5,508 bases of DNA, taken from NCBI GenBank assembly GCA_030615845.1, contig JAUWYM010000072.1:1-5508 (forward strand). Reading direction: 5' to 3'. The translations under genes were made by a program, and so were the position numbers. Below are positions 5,231 to 5,508 of this stretch, one piece after another (position 1 is the first letter of the stretch; the number at the start of each line of letters is the position of its first letter). This stretch comes from Thermoplasmatota archaeon (lineage in GTDB: Archaea > Thermoplasmatota > E2 > DHVEG-1). The notes beneath the pieces were generated by a model. The model saw only the letters and a list, made by a program, of their open reading frames with translations, had not been told where the DNA came from and ran no database searches.

Positions 5231-5508
5231 ATGAGAAAGATTGCTATTACAAGTTTAGTAGTTATAGTTATGCTTGCATCCCCAGTTTATGGTTTTATTA
5301 ATCAAGAGAATTTAGAATTATTAAATGAGGATATCTCAATAGATTTACCTTCTTATTTTAGTTGGCGAGATATTGATGGTATTGATTTTACCACTCCGAT
5401 TAGAAACCAAAGAAGGCTCCCAAGTTGTGAAACCTTTGCTATTGTTGCAGCTGTTGAAACAATGGTTCAATATAGAGTTGGATACCCATTTGGATGTGAC
5501 CTTTCAGA
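5231..5508 (+). CDS. Secreted papain-family (C1A) cysteine peptidase, 3' end missing
   Basis: The first 92 codons are present and the frame is open to the window end. Residues 1-21 look like a signal peptide: positively charged MRK, a hydrophobic core (4-17), and a likely cleavage after VYG. After a short spacer, the mature start of a C1A peptidase is visible: L39-P-S-Y-F-S-W-R-D (39-47), then T54-T-P-I-R-N-Q60, whose glutamine fits the oxyanion-hole residue of papain (Gln19), and P64-S-C66-E-T-F-A with C66 as the catalytic cysteine (papain Cys25 in GSCWAF). The usual tryptophan after the cysteine is replaced by Glu. The catalytic His and Asn lie beyond the window. There is no long propeptide: the spacer between signal and domain is about 18 residues. 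It probably acts outside the cell on peptides or proteins. Start ATG 5231 is supported by GGGAG and the TATA element upstream. Confidence 0.85.
   Translation, partial: MRKIAITSLVVIVMLASPVYGFINQENLELLNEDISIDLPSYFSWRDIDGIDFTTPIRNQRRLPSCETFAIVAAVETMVQYRVGYPFGCDLS

Noticed and set aside
1..5508. CRISPR array, tRNA, rRNA, insertion sequence or complete defence system
   Set aside because: No regularly spaced repeats, cloverleaf with a T-loop motif, transposase or paired terminal repeats were seen on either strand.

Overview
The window looks archaeal, from a low-GC lineage, and probably a euryarchaeote or relative. Four things suggest this: an endonuclease Q (EndoQ) homologue with an archaeal-type PCNA-binding tail; BRE/TATA-style AT-rich promoters at archaeal spacing; Shine-Dalgarno (SD) sequences matching the archaeal 16S tail (GGAGG, GGTGAT); and a MATE transporter close to the Pyrococcus (PfMATE) type. 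A sediment or anaerobic lineage such as a Thermoplasmatota or methanogen relative is possible, but the sequence does not settle it.

Layout from left to right. (1) 2-337 (+): the 3' end of a membrane-anchored zinc-ribbon protein. (2) 484-2176 (+): a tight two-gene unit, endonuclease Q followed by a GAF-fold free methionine-(R)-sulfoxide reductase. It closes with a 27-nt perfect inverted repeat flanked by A6 and T7, which looks like a bidirectional terminator against the convergent transporter gene. (3) 4561-2277 (-): a 233-residue radical SAM protein of unknown function, then 143 bp downstream a 479-residue MATE efflux transporter. (4) 4562-4751: a divergent intergenic region with promoters facing both ways and three copies of ATGTGT. 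(5) 4752-4958 (+): a 68-residue protein that is essentially only an NrdR-type zinc ribbon. (6) 4959-5230: a very AT-rich spacer with two related palindromes 33 bp apart, TAAGGT repeats, a small hairpin and a good promoter. (7) 5231 onward (+): the N-terminal part of a secreted papain-family (C1A) cysteine peptidase, cut off by the window end.

The clearest functional theme is damage repair. EndoQ nicks DNA at deaminated bases and abasic sites, and the neighbouring reductase repairs oxidised free methionine; they share a transcript by spacing. The EndoQ C-terminus carries a PCNA-interacting (PIP) motif, QTSLLDY. No complete new system is evident. The least explained material is the orphan NrdR-like ribbon with nearby operator-like palindromes, and the radical SAM protein divergent from it.
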